DNA of 64,000 nt from an uncultured Prevotella sp. (GTDB lineage Bacteria; Bacteroidota; Bacteroidia; Bacteroidales; Bacteroidaceae). The translations under genes were made by a program, and so were the position numbers. Within the stretch, counting starts at the first letter, position 1, and every line of letters begins with the position of its first letter. The stretch lies in contig CAJOGK010000025.1 of the NCBI GenBank assembly GCA_905234145.1, positions 1-64,000 of the forward strand. The letters are read 5' to 3'. The notes under the pieces are model-generated. The model did not search any database and was not told the origin of the DNA. It saw only the letters and a list, made by a program, of their open reading frames with translations. This document shows, in pieces, positions 45,356 to 54,137 of the stretch.

Positions 45356-45625
45356 ATGAATATGAAAGAAAAAGAAGTAAAGAAAGATTTGGCAACGACC
45401 TCTAAAGGCATTTTGCAGAACAATGATTCTGAATATGTGAGACTTGTCTCACATATTTCAGGATTGTGGGAGAATGCAAAAGAAAAGGCAGTTTTTGCCG
45501 TTAACACAGAATTGCTTAAAGCAAGCTGGGGCCTAGCGTTATTTCTTCTGCCAAAGCCACAGACTATCTGCTGCCTGCTAATGATAACGATGAAGAATAA
45601 CAGGAATGTAATATATGATAGTTAA
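45356..45625 (+). pseudogene. Remnant of a YhcG/DUF1016 protein
   Basis: The first 55 or so residues are the DUF1016 N-terminal domain (EYVRLVSHISGLWENAKEKAVFAVNTELLKASW), where GRYIVEFEQ would normally follow. Instead the sequence jumps to unrelated text. In another frame the same stretch reads SVISSAKATDYLLPANDNDEE and a stop, which looks like a natural C-terminus. The middle, probably more than 200 codons, has been lost. The intact family has an N-terminal DNA-binding part and a PD-(D/E)xK nuclease and is found near restriction systems. Confidence 0.65.
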
Positions 45626-45986
45626 TGATATTTCGTTATGGGGGGCAGCGCTTGTGGCTATTATAGTAGTTATAGCGATGATTGCATTGGGCTTCGTTGA
45701 CAGGAAGATGCTGCGTCGTATGCTGGTTGTATTCGGAGCGACGATGGCGCAGATGGTTGTCGTGGGTGCCGTTGTGTTGTTGGCCTTCAAGACGTTTGCC
45801 TGGTGGGCCTATCTGCTCTGGTATTTCCTGGTACTGTTTTTGTCGATCTGCAGGGTGCTGTATCCTATCCAGTTTATGTGGAAAAGGATGCTACTGCCCA
45901 TAAGTGCTGCGGTGCTGGCGGGCAGCATCGATGATTCGCAAAGGGGCACAGAAACAAGGTGCTCGATAATTATAAAAACTCCATAA
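45615..45986 (+). pseudogene. Remnant of a FetB/UPF0014-type membrane permease
   Basis: Residues 1-100 carry three membrane helices (AALVAIIVVIAMIALGF, MVVVGAVVLLAFKTF, LLWYFLVLFLSICRVL) like the N-terminus of FetB iron-export permeases, normally about 260 aa. The sequence then breaks at about LAGS. In another frame the DNA reads ASMIRKGAQKQGAR and a stop, a plausible true C-terminus. An internal deletion is the simplest reading. The family call is moderate. Confidence 0.5.
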
Positions 45987-45988
45987 AT

Positions 45989-46312
45989 ATGAAGAAACCA
46001 CAGTGGCTTGAGAAAGAGAAACTCTATAGCATCATGTTCGAGTCGGAGCGTCCTGCCGGGCGTATCTTCGACCTCACGCTGATGACGGCTATCTCGCTGA
46101 GTATCATCATCTCGTTTATCGAGACAATACCCTCATTAGCGCATACTTTTAAGTTTATACTGGAGATACTGGAATATCTGCTGACCTTCTTCTTTACGGT
46201 CGAGTATATTGCCCGTGTCTACTGCTCGCCCAAGCCTCGCGAGTATGTGCTGAGTTTCTTTGGCGTCATCCGCCTTACCTCTCCTATTTCCTGCCTCACG
46301 CACGATACATGA
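45989..46312 (+). pseudogene. Voltage-gated ion channel, N-terminal fragment (S1-S2)
   Basis: MKKPQWLEKEKLYSIMFESE starts the channel. Helices IFDLTLMTAISLSIIISFI and ILEILEYLLTFFFTVEYIARV are S1 and S2, and YVLSFFGVI begins S3. The frame then breaks; the next fragment in another frame reads PYLSYFLPHARYMILLRS. About six codons of S3 (usually DLLxIL) also seem absent, so the lesion is a small deletion of about 19 nt with frame change. Confidence 0.75.
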
Positions 46313-46785
46313 TTCTGTTGCGTTCGTTCCGCTTTATCCGTATCTTCCGAATCTTCAAGTTGTTCAGCTTCATCAACGAGGGATACATGCTGATGCACTC
46401 GCTTCAGAAGAGTCTTACCAAGATTTCTGTCTATTTCTTGTTTGTGCTGATACTGGATATCTGTCTGGGTACACTGATGTTTATGGTGGAGAACGGTCAG
46501 CCTAATACACAATTCACGGATTTGGCTACATCGGTCTATTGGGCCATTGTCACGATGACTACCGTCGGCTATGGCGACATTACGCCTGTTACCCCCATAG
46601 GACGCTTGCTGTCTGCTTTCGTCATGCTGCTGGGTTATACCATCATTGCCGTTCCCACAGGTATTGTAACGGCCAACATTATTGACGAGACGAAAGAAAA
46701 GCCGAAGGACGGGCATTGTCCGCGTTGTGATGGTATGGTACGCGATGAAGACCACTATTGTTCACATTGCGGAGAAAAGCTGTAG
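46309..46785 (+). pseudogene. Voltage-gated ion channel, C-terminal fragment (S4, pore, zinc ribbon)
   Basis: S4 is RSFRFIRIFRIFKLFSF. The pore carries the K+ selectivity filter TTVGYGD, and the following helix is LLSAFVMLLGYTIIAVPTGIVTANI. The tail ends in a rubredoxin-like zinc ribbon, HCPRCDGMVRDEDHYCSHCGEKL, with two CxxC pairs. The ATG at 46309 is an internal Met, not a true start. Without the upstream fragment the voltage sensor would be incomplete. Confidence 0.75.
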
Positions 46786-46791
46786 AAAAGT

Positions 46792-48507
46792 ATGATTCTG
46801 GTATTCGGAGGTACAACAGAGGGGCGCAAGGCTGTGGAAGTGCTGGAAGAGGGTGGTAATGCCTATTATTACAGCACGAAGACAGGAGAGCAGGACATCA
46901 CCCTGCATCATGGGCAACGGATAGACGGGGCGCTCGATGCTGAGGCGATGCTGACGTTCTGTCGTGAACATGACATCCGTCTCATTGTAGATGCTGCCCA
47001 TCCCTTTGCATACCAACTCCACCAGACCATCGCTCAGGTTTCTGAATCACAGAATATCCCCACCATCCGTTATGAACGTATCTATCCTGAGCGAGATGCT
47101 GAGATAACCTGGATCGACGACTACAGTCAGATACCTCATGACATTCACTCTCTGCTGGCAACGACTGGTGTGCAGAGTATCGCCAAACTGAAGCCGTTGG
47201 AGGCTGAGGGCATCAGAATCTATTATCGTATCCTCCGAAGGGAGTCGTCGATAGCTTTAGCCTTGAAGCAGGGAGCCAGTCCAGAACAACTCTGCTATTA
47301 TGAGGATCCTCAGGATATTCCCGTCGAAGCTGAGACCATCCTGTTGAAAGAGAGTGGCCTATCTGGAGGTTTTTCAGAGAAGGTTGAGGCTGCCAAAGCA
47401 AAAGGAATGAGGATTATCGCCCTGAAAAGGCCACAGACGCCTCAGATATTTACCATCGTCAATGGCCCTTATGGCCTGCGACGGGCTGTTGAGAAGCTGC
47501 TGCCAGAGTTCTATCCCCTGCATAGTGGACTGACGACTGGCACTTGTGCGACAGCTGCGGCTGTAGCTGCAGTGTCGGCCTCGCAAAATCCCTCTGTGGT
47601 ACCTGTAATCCTGCCAAACGGAGAGACCATCCATGTGCCTGTTGGCTATGGCGAGGGATATGCCTATTGTATCAAGGAGGCTGGCGATGATCCTGATGTG
47701 ACGAATGGTATTGAGATCCGTGCGAGTGTGAAGCCTTCTGAAACTTTTGAGATTCTTGGTGGCGAAGGCGTGGGAAGGTTTACGCTTCCTGGTTTTGACT
47801 ATCCTCCTGGCGAAGCAGCCATTAATAAGGCACCACGAGAGATGATCCGCCAGAATCTGGAACGATTTGGTATGCCTTTACAGGTGACGATTTCCGTTCC
47901 GCAGGGTGCAGAGATTGCTCGCAGAACCTTTAACCCTCGTCTGGGTATCGAAGGGGGAATCTCGATTATTGGTGTCTCTGGTATCGTGAAACCTTTCTCA
48001 GAAGAAGCCTTTATCGACAGTATCCGCAAGTGTATGAATGTGGCTAAGGCCAGTGGTACGAATCGTGTGGTGATTAACAGTGGTGGCAAGAGTGAGCGCT
48101 TTGTGAAAGCCCTCTATCCAGACTTGCCTCGACAGGCTTTTGTGGAATATGGTAACTATATCGGAGAGACACTGAAAATCGCTCACGAACTGAATTTCGA
48201 AAGTGTGACCCTTGGCGTGATGCTTGGAAAAGCGGTGAAATTAGCAGCAGGTCATCTCGATACCCATAGTCGTAAGACTACGATGGATTTGGATTTCATC
48301 CAGCAAATGCTTCAAGAATCGGGTATAAAAATCGATATCAGCGATATTACCTTGGCGCGAGAACTTTGGGAGCGGATTTCTTCTGATAAACTAAAAGACT
48401 TTGCGCATACTGTGATACGTCATTGCGCTACTTATTGTAACCCTCTTTTACCAAAAGCATCACTTACGATTCTGTTGATTGATGACAATGGCGTCATCTA
48501 CGGATAA
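46792..48507 (+). CDS. Cobalt-precorrin-6A reductase / cobalt-precorrin-5B C1-methyltransferase fusion (CbiJ-CbiD)
   Basis: Two corrin-pathway enzymes in one 571-aa chain. Residues about 1-240 are CbiJ/CobK (ILVFGGTTEGRKAVEVL, LIVDAAHPFAYQL, ILLKESGLSGG). Residues about 243-571 are CbiD (LHSGLTTGTCATAAAVAAV, ITISVPQGAEIA-like text, INSGGKSERF, LGVMLGKAVKLAAGHLDTHSRK). CbiD is diagnostic of the anaerobic route. It starts 6 nt after the channel remnant and is convergent with btuC. Confidence 0.92.
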   Translation: MILVFGGTTEGRKAVEVLEEGGNAYYYSTKTGEQDITLHHGQRIDGALDAEAMLTFCREHDIRLIVDAAHPFAYQLHQTIAQVSESQNIPTIRYERIYPERDAEITWIDDYSQIPHDIHSLLATTGVQSIAKLKPLEAEGIRIYYRILRRESSIALALKQGASPEQLCYYEDPQDIPVEAETILLKESGLSGGFSEKVEAAKAKGMRIIALKRPQTPQIFTIVNGPYGLRRAVEKLLPEFYPLHSGLTTGTCATAAAVAAVSASQNPSVVPVILPNGETIHVPVGYGEGYAYCIKEAGDDPDVTNGIEIRASVKPSETFEILGGEGVGRFTLPGFDYPPGEAAINKAPREMIRQNLERFGMPLQVTISVPQGAEIARRTFNPRLGIEGGISIIGVSGIVKPFSEEAFIDSIRKCMNVAKASGTNRVVINSGGKSERFVKALYPDLPRQAFVEYGNYIGETLKIAHELNFESVTLGVMLGKAVKLAAGHLDTHSRKTTMDLDFIQQMLQESGIKIDISDITLARELWERISSDKLKDFAHTVIRHCATYCNPLLPKASLTILLIDDNGVIYG

Positions 48508-48510
48508 AAT

Positions 48511-49536
48511 CTATTCTTCTACTTCACTCTTTCTTTTGCCAAAAAGTACAGCTGCAATCACAGGTGCACCAACGAGGGCTGTCACACTATTAACGGGCAA
48601 GGCGCCCTCGAAGCCTGGCATACGGGCAATGAAATTACAAAATAGTGCCAAAGCTGCACCACAGAGCGCTGTGGCTGGCATGAGTATACGATGGTCGGAC
48701 GTACGGAAAATAGCACGTGTCAGATGAGGTACAGCGAGGCCGATAAACATGATTGGACCGCAATAAGCTGTAACAATCGCCACAAGGATGCCTGAAGAGA
48801 TAATCACCAGCATACGACTACGACGGATGTTCAAGCCAAGATTAGCTGCATAGCGATCGCCAAGCAGCATCAGGTTCATATCCTTCACCAACAAACAGGC
48901 TAAAGGCAAAAGGATGCACATCAGTACGATGAAGAGCACCATTTCATCACCTGAAACGCGAGAGAATGATCCCAACCCCCAAACCACGAAGGCCTTGACA
49001 TCTTCTTCTGGCGACAAGAACTTCAGTACACCAATAATGGCATTAGCCAGATAACCTATCATGACACCTATGATTAATAAGGTGACATTGCCCTTTACCT
49101 TTTGTGATATCCAAAGGATGAGCGACAATACGGCTAAGGCACCGGCGATGGCAGCAACACTTATGGCGGCATCGCCCAGATAACCCAGACGTGATAAGGC
49201 CACGCCTCCGATTCGTCCTGAAAGCAACACCACAAAAGCCACACCTAGGGCAGAACCATTGCTGATACCCAAGACAGAGGGACCTGCCAAGGGATTCCGA
49301 AATACCGTTTGCATCTGTAGACCACTTACTGCCAAGCCTGCTCCAGCAACAATCGCAGTCAGGGCTTGTGGTAATCGACTACTGAAGATAATGTTCGTCC
49401 AGATTTCATTCGACTCAGTACCTGTAAGAATACGATACACTTCCATCATGGGTATCCTGACAGAGCCAATGAACAAATTGACCACCAAGAGAATGGCGAT
49501 TGTCGCTATGAGGACGATGAACTTTGAAACTCTCAT
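48511..49536 (-). CDS. btuC: FecCD/BtuC-type ABC transporter permease
   Basis: Inner-membrane permease for a cobalamin or siderophore-like substrate. FecCD marks are SSRLPQALTAIVAGAGLAVSGLQMQTVFRNPLAGPSVLGIS and CGPIMFIGLAVPHLTRAIF. About ten membrane helices are expected. Downstream of btuF and the cbi genes, so vitamin B12 or cobinamide is the likely cargo. No ATPase gene (btuD) follows; cbiJ-cbiD is convergent directly after. Confidence 0.88.
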   Translation of the reverse strand: MRVSKFIVLIATIAILLVVNLFIGSVRIPMMEVYRILTGTESNEIWTNIIFSSRLPQALTAIVAGAGLAVSGLQMQTVFRNPLAGPSVLGISNGSALGVAFVVLLSGRIGGVALSRLGYLGDAAISVAAIAGALAVLSLILWISQKVKGNVTLLIIGVMIGYLANAIIGVLKFLSPEEDVKAFVVWGLGSFSRVSGDEMVLFIVLMCILLPLACLLVKDMNLMLLGDRYAANLGLNIRRSRMLVIISSGILVAIVTAYCGPIMFIGLAVPHLTRAIFRTSDHRILMPATALCGAALALFCNFIARMPGFEGALPVNSVTALVGAPVIAAVLFGKRKSEVEE

Positions 49537-49547
49537 ATTTTTTTCTA

Positions 49548-49616
49548 CAACGGATTACACGGATTTCACGGATTGTCACATGCAACAAAAATCCGTATAA
49601 TCCGTAAAATCCGTTG
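49548..49616. repeat. Inverted repeat of ACGGATT units between btuF and btuC
   Basis: Two 27-nt arms, each with three ACGGATT units at 9-nt spacing, match at 23 of 27 positions around a 15-nt loop. It may lower btuC expression relative to btuF as an attenuating hairpin, or be a dispersed small repeat. Confidence 0.75.
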
Positions 49617-49617
49617 T

Positions 49618-50730
49618 TTATTTTAATAATTTATAGTAAGTAGGCTGGTAGTCTGGTTCTACGAGTTCAGGATGGAAGATGGCTACGAAATCCTTTAGCA
49701 ATACATCTGGTTGTACAGGCGAAATTTCGTAATAGGCCTGTTGCTTCATATTGCAGTAGATGACCTTCTTCTCTTTATAAGCTTTGAAGAGTTCATTGCG
49801 AGGCTCTGAGGCTTTAAGTGCTTCATAGCTAAAATCGCCTGGGAAGCTGTTCAGAATGCGCCAGTAATCTGCCTTTGCTGCCAGGGCATACATCTTTTCG
49901 AATTCCAAATCTTCACCAGCAGTCTCTTCGTCTTGAATTACGTATTCAGCACCAGCATCCCTGAATATCTGAGCCAGATAGTTCTTGCCTCCTACAGCAT
50001 GCCAATTGCCATAGTGCATCTCGCCAGAAAAAACGGTGGGTCTTGAAGCTACTGCAGCTGCAGCTTCTTTCAGATCGCAATATCGCTTTTCGATTCCTGT
50101 AAATACCTCGTTCGCCTCACGCTCCTTACCAATGAGCATGCCCACAAACTTTATCCACTCAGCCTGACCTAAAGGGTTGAGTTCCTGATATCCCAAGTGT
50201 GGCACGAGCATGATGCCTGTTTCCTTGATGGCATCATAGCCACCTCGTTTTGAGGGTGAAATGAAGATTAAGTCAGGATTAGCAGCCAGCACCATCTCTG
50301 TATCGAAATTACCCTCCATGCCAATCTTTACGATGCGTCCGTCTTTCACTCTTTCAAGAATATCCTTGTTGAAGAGATTCTTCGTGCCCGTTAGTCCTTT
50401 TACGACATCGTGGGCATTCAAAATGGTGAAGTTGGATAGTTGCAGCGAGGTCATACAGATGGTACGCTTGATAGGTACAAGAATCCTGGTATATCCGCTG
50501 GGTACTTCTGCATCTTCTGCATGTACCAAGGCAAAATGATCATTTTTGCCAACATCGACAAGACGGATATTGGAAGAGTCGCGTACACTGAAGCCTGTGG
50601 CATATTTAACCTCAATGGAAACGATGGAATCATTCGACTCCGCATCGCTATTTCCTTGCATCTTAGCGTTCTTACCAGAACAAGCGCAGAGCATCGTGGC
50701 AATCACCAACAAGAGGATATTTTTCTTCAT
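49618..50730 (-). CDS. btuF: ABC transporter substrate-binding lipoprotein (BtuF-like)
   Basis: Periplasmic binding protein anchored by a lipobox (IATMLCACSG). The class III binding-protein fold shows TILNAHDVVKGLTGTKNLF, KIGMEGNFDTEMVLAANPDLIF and KRYCDLKEAAAAVASRPTVFSGEMHYGNWHAVGGKNYLA. The operon context with cbiB, cobD, cbiP and cbiA suggests a corrinoid ligand, although iron-siderophore proteins share the fold. Confidence 0.83.
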   Translation of the reverse strand: MKKNILLLVIATMLCACSGKNAKMQGNSDAESNDSIVSIEVKYATGFSVRDSSNIRLVDVGKNDHFALVHAEDAEVPSGYTRILVPIKRTICMTSLQLSNFTILNAHDVVKGLTGTKNLFNKDILERVKDGRIVKIGMEGNFDTEMVLAANPDLIFISPSKRGGYDAIKETGIMLVPHLGYQELNPLGQAEWIKFVGMLIGKEREANEVFTGIEKRYCDLKEAAAAVASRPTVFSGEMHYGNWHAVGGKNYLAQIFRDAGAEYVIQDEETAGEDLEFEKMYALAAKADYWRILNSFPGDFSYEALKASEPRNELFKAYKEKKVIYCNMKQQAYYEISPVQPDVLLKDFVAIFHPELVEPDYQPTYYKLLK

Positions 50731-50763
50731 TTTTATATCGATTTTTTGTTTCTGACTGCAAAA

Positions 50764-51705
50764 TTACAAAATATATCTGATAATGACAAGAATAACCATT
50801 AATACTTCTGCAGTTCGATTCACTCGCACTGCTTTTTTCATGTCTTTTGTCGTAAGTGCTCGTTCGTTTTCGCCAATAAATGGTTTGTCGAAGAGTTTGC
50901 CAAAATAGTAATGCGGGCCTCCAAACCTGCAATCTAAGATACCAGCAAGGGCTGCTTCAGGATAACCGCTATTGGGCGAAGCATGATTTCTGCCATTCTT
51001 CCAGACGAAAGTGAAAAGTCGAGAGTGGAAAGTGGAAAGAACTTGTGGTAAAATCATCAGCAAGGCTGTTATTCGAGCAGGGATATAATTGGCAATGTCA
51101 TCGATATGTGCAGCCCAGCAACCAAAGGCTTTGTAGCGATCCGTCTTGTAGCCTATCATCGAGTCGAGGGTATTCACCATTTTATATGCCAACATGCCAG
51201 GAACGCCTAAAATCGCCAACCAAAAGAGTGGGGCTATCACACCATCACTCAGGTTCTCTGCCAATGTTTCGAGAGCAGCTGTTCTTACCTCTTGCGCAGA
51301 AAGTTCTGAGGTGTCGCGCCCAACGATCCGAGCCACCTGCTTACGACCCTCATCCAAAGAGCGATCTAAGGCAAGGAAGACTTCTCGCACTTCTCGAATC
51401 AGCGTGGTTCCTGCCAGGCAATAGAAAATAGCGATGGCATCGAAAAGAAGTAAGAGGGGAGTAGGAAGAGGTAAGAGAAGACGACGCAAAATCCAAGTAA
51501 GGATGAAAACGAGGGCAATGAGCAAAAGAGCAACCAAAGCGCCTTTCGTTTTGCGATGATTGCCATGATTCAGTTTGTGCTCGCAAGCAGCAATCGTCTT
51601 ACCAAACCATACGATAGGATGAGGCAACCAAATGGGGTCGCCAAACAGCAAATCGAGCAACCAACCTGCCAGCAAGGGTAATATGGCGAATATCCAACTA
51701 TCCAT
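50764..51705 (-). CDS. cbiB: Adenosylcobinamide-phosphate synthase (CbiB)
   Basis: Integral membrane enzyme joining aminopropanol phosphate to adenosylcobyric acid. LLAGWLLDLLFGDPIWLPHPIVWFG is the family N-terminus. LSDGVIAPLFWLAILGVPGMLAYKMVNTLDSMIGYK and the end GRNHASPNSGYPEAALAGILD confirm it. It overlaps cobD by 8 bp. Confidence 0.93.
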   Translation of the reverse strand: MDSWIFAILPLLAGWLLDLLFGDPIWLPHPIVWFGKTIAACEHKLNHGNHRKTKGALVALLLIALVFILTWILRRLLLPLPTPLLLLFDAIAIFYCLAGTTLIREVREVFLALDRSLDEGRKQVARIVGRDTSELSAQEVRTAALETLAENLSDGVIAPLFWLAILGVPGMLAYKMVNTLDSMIGYKTDRYKAFGCWAAHIDDIANYIPARITALLMILPQVLSTFHSRLFTFVWKNGRNHASPNSGYPEAALAGILDCRFGGPHYYFGKLFDKPFIGENERALTTKDMKKAVRVNRTAEVLMVILVIIRYIL

Positions 51706-52693
51706 TTTTCAATCTTGTGAAAGTGTAAATTGCTGCAACCAATTCATCATTACTGTCAGGATCTTGTGCCGCAATACGGAAATGACAATCCTTGAGACCT
51801 GCGAAGTTAGAGGCATCGCGAATCAGAAACTGATGCTTCTCAAGTAGATATGCTTTCAGTTCTGCTGCTGAGGCCTGCTGGATAGAACAAAGCATGAAAT
51901 TGGTCTCTGAGGGATAGACATGAATGCCAAAAATGCCTCGCAACCTCCTGGCAAGAATCCTGGCTTCTGCTAATAAGTCTTCCATCATATAGCGCTCATA
52001 AGGGTGCTTGTTGGCAAGGAGCCACTTGCCTGCTTCGATAGCCAGAGCGTTTATAGCCCAAGGGCGATAATTGGTTCGCAGGCGTTGGATAACGGAAGCA
52101 GGAGCAGTGATGAATCCTAAGCGCAAGCCAGGGATGGCAAAACGTTTTGTCATGGAGTGGATTTGTATCACATTCTGCATATCGATGGCCTCGCGTGGTG
52201 AAAGGATCCCTCTCCAAAGATAGTCTTCATAAGACTGGTCGATGATAAGCCAATGATGTCGACGAGACAGAATCTGGAGCTTTTCCAAAGGGTACACCTC
52301 GCCCGTAGGATTATTGGGATTGCAAAGCCAACGAATGGCTCCTCCTTTAGGTGCTTCTTCGTAGCCATACATCAGACAAGCATCAGCATACTCGCTGAAT
52401 GTAGGACGCTTCACAGCAAAGGTGCGTTCGTCTCGTAGCGTTTGTGCTATCAGATAAATCGCATCCGTAGCTCCACTCGTAACGAGTACTTCGTCTGGAT
52501 GGATATCATACTCTTTGGCCAAAGCTACTTCTAAAGCATGGGCAGAAGGCTCAGGATAATGATTAATCACCTCCATGCGAGTGGCTAAGAACTCGCACAA
52601 TCCGCTGGTATCGATCAGTGGCGAGATATTGCTACTGAAGTTACAGCGTATAGGGCCGTATTTGTAGATATCGTCACCGTGTCCTTCAATCAT
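51698..52693 (-). CDS. cobD: Threonine-phosphate decarboxylase-like PLP enzyme (CobD/CobC)
   Basis: Makes aminopropanol phosphate for the corrinoid side chain. A fold-type I aminotransferase with the N-terminus GHGDDIYKYGPIRCNFSSN, LVTSGATDAIYLIAQ, WLCNPNNPTGEVYPL and a PLP Lys in HSMTKRFAIPGLRLGF. At 331 aa it is of normal length. It overlaps both neighbours by 8 bp, so the cbiP-cobD-cbiB order is tightly coupled. Confidence 0.88.
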   Translation of the reverse strand: MIEGHGDDIYKYGPIRCNFSSNISPLIDTSGLCEFLATRMEVINHYPEPSAHALEVALAKEYDIHPDEVLVTSGATDAIYLIAQTLRDERTFAVKRPTFSEYADACLMYGYEEAPKGGAIRWLCNPNNPTGEVYPLEKLQILSRRHHWLIIDQSYEDYLWRGILSPREAIDMQNVIQIHSMTKRFAIPGLRLGFITAPASVIQRLRTNYRPWAINALAIEAGKWLLANKHPYERYMMEDLLAEARILARRLRGIFGIHVYPSETNFMLCSIQQASAAELKAYLLEKHQFLIRDASNFAGLKDCHFRIAAQDPDSNDELVAAIYTFTRLKNG

Positions 52694-54122
52694 CGTTCGT
52701 CAGAATTTGATAGATGCGATCCATATCCACATGTTGGCGCACATGGGTGGCCAGTTTATCGTATTGTTCCTCTTTAAAGGCAACTAAGTCGAGCGATTGG
52801 TGCGTCTCGCCTTTATGCCCCAGCAGATGATTAATCACAGGGGCATTGTCCAGGAAACCATGAATGTAGGTGCCAATGCAATGATCTGTCTGCAAGATCG
52901 CTTCGTTCGTATCACTCACACCCTGATGAATCTCGTAGCCCTGACACGTCTGACCATCAAAGCGGAAAGTAACCTGACGTGTGGTCTTCTCTGTGGTCAT
53001 CGTGGTATGGATAGGCAAAATGCCAAGTCCAGGCAGACTCGTAATGCTCCCTTCGATACCATCAGGATCATCCACCGTTTGTCCCAACATCTGATATCCA
53101 CCACAAATGCCAATAACCATTTTTCCCTCTCGATGGGCACGCTGTATCGCTTGGGCACAACCATTCCGTCGTAGTTCCATCAGGTCGTCGAGCGTGGCTT
53201 TCGTTCCAGGCAAAATGATGATATCCGCATGCTGAATATCAGAGGTATTATTGGTATAGAAGAGGTTTACACGAGGGTCGCGCTCTAGGGTATCGAAATC
53301 GGTATAGTTGCTGATATGTCGCAAAAGCACCACGGCTACATTCACCTTTCCCTCTGCCAATTGTCGACGCTTCTGTTCCAATGCTACGCTATCTTCCTCA
53401 TCGATGTAGATGTCTTTATAATAGGGTATGATGCCAAGTACGGGCACCCCGCAAATCTCTTCCAACATGCGTTTGCCCTCATCAAAGAGGCGCATATCAC
53501 CACGGAATTTATTGATGATGATACCTTTGATGCGTTTTCTGTCTTCTGGCGATTGCAAGGCGATGCTGCCATAGACAGAGGCAAATACGCCTCCACGATC
53601 GATATCACCCACCAAAATCACGTCTGCTTTCGCATGTCTGGCCATAGGCAGATTTACTAAATCTGTATCCCTGAGATTAATTTCTGAAATACTTCCTGCC
53701 CCTTCCATTACGATGGGGTTATAGCGTGATTCCAAGCGATCGAAAGCATCACAAACCTCTTTTCTGAAATCAATATCGCTGGAGCCACGTCGCCAATAAT
53801 CGTAGGCATTCTTATTGCCTATGGGCTTACCATTCAGCACCACTTGCGAGGTATGATCGCTCTGAGGTTTCAAGAGTAGCGGATTCATGTCTGTATGACA
53901 AGGAATGCTTGCTGCTTCTGCCTGAACTGCTTGGGCTCGCCCTATCTCCAGGCCCTCTGGCGTAGCATAGCTGTTCAGGGCCATGTTCTGCGCCTTGAAT
54001 GGTGCAGGCTGATAGCCATCTTGCTTGAAAATACGACAGAAGGCAGCAGCAACAATGCTCTTGCCTACATCGCTGCCAGTACCAGCGAACATGATGGGAT
54101 GGAGGGATTTACGATTTTCCAA
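52686..54122 (-). CDS. cbiP: Cobyric acid synthase (CbiP/CobQ)
   Basis: Glutamine-dependent amidation of four side chains of the corrin ring. The N-terminal ATP-binding domain reads IMFAGTGSDVGKSIVAAAFCRIF and PFKAQNMALNSYATPEGLEIGRAQAVQAEAA. The C-terminal GATase domain has the catalytic Cys in VIGICGGYQMLG and the His in GTYIHGFLDN. The length of 478 aa is normal. Confidence 0.95.
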   Translation of the reverse strand: MENRKSLHPIMFAGTGSDVGKSIVAAAFCRIFKQDGYQPAPFKAQNMALNSYATPEGLEIGRAQAVQAEAASIPCHTDMNPLLLKPQSDHTSQVVLNGKPIGNKNAYDYWRRGSSDIDFRKEVCDAFDRLESRYNPIVMEGAGSISEINLRDTDLVNLPMARHAKADVILVGDIDRGGVFASVYGSIALQSPEDRKRIKGIIINKFRGDMRLFDEGKRMLEEICGVPVLGIIPYYKDIYIDEEDSVALEQKRRQLAEGKVNVAVVLLRHISNYTDFDTLERDPRVNLFYTNNTSDIQHADIIILPGTKATLDDLMELRRNGCAQAIQRAHREGKMVIGICGGYQMLGQTVDDPDGIEGSITSLPGLGILPIHTTMTTEKTTRQVTFRFDGQTCQGYEIHQGVSDTNEAILQTDHCIGTYIHGFLDNAPVINHLLGHKGETHQSLDLVAFKEEQYDKLATHVRQHVDMDRIYQILTNDD

Positions 54123-54137
54123 TTGACGATTTACGAT

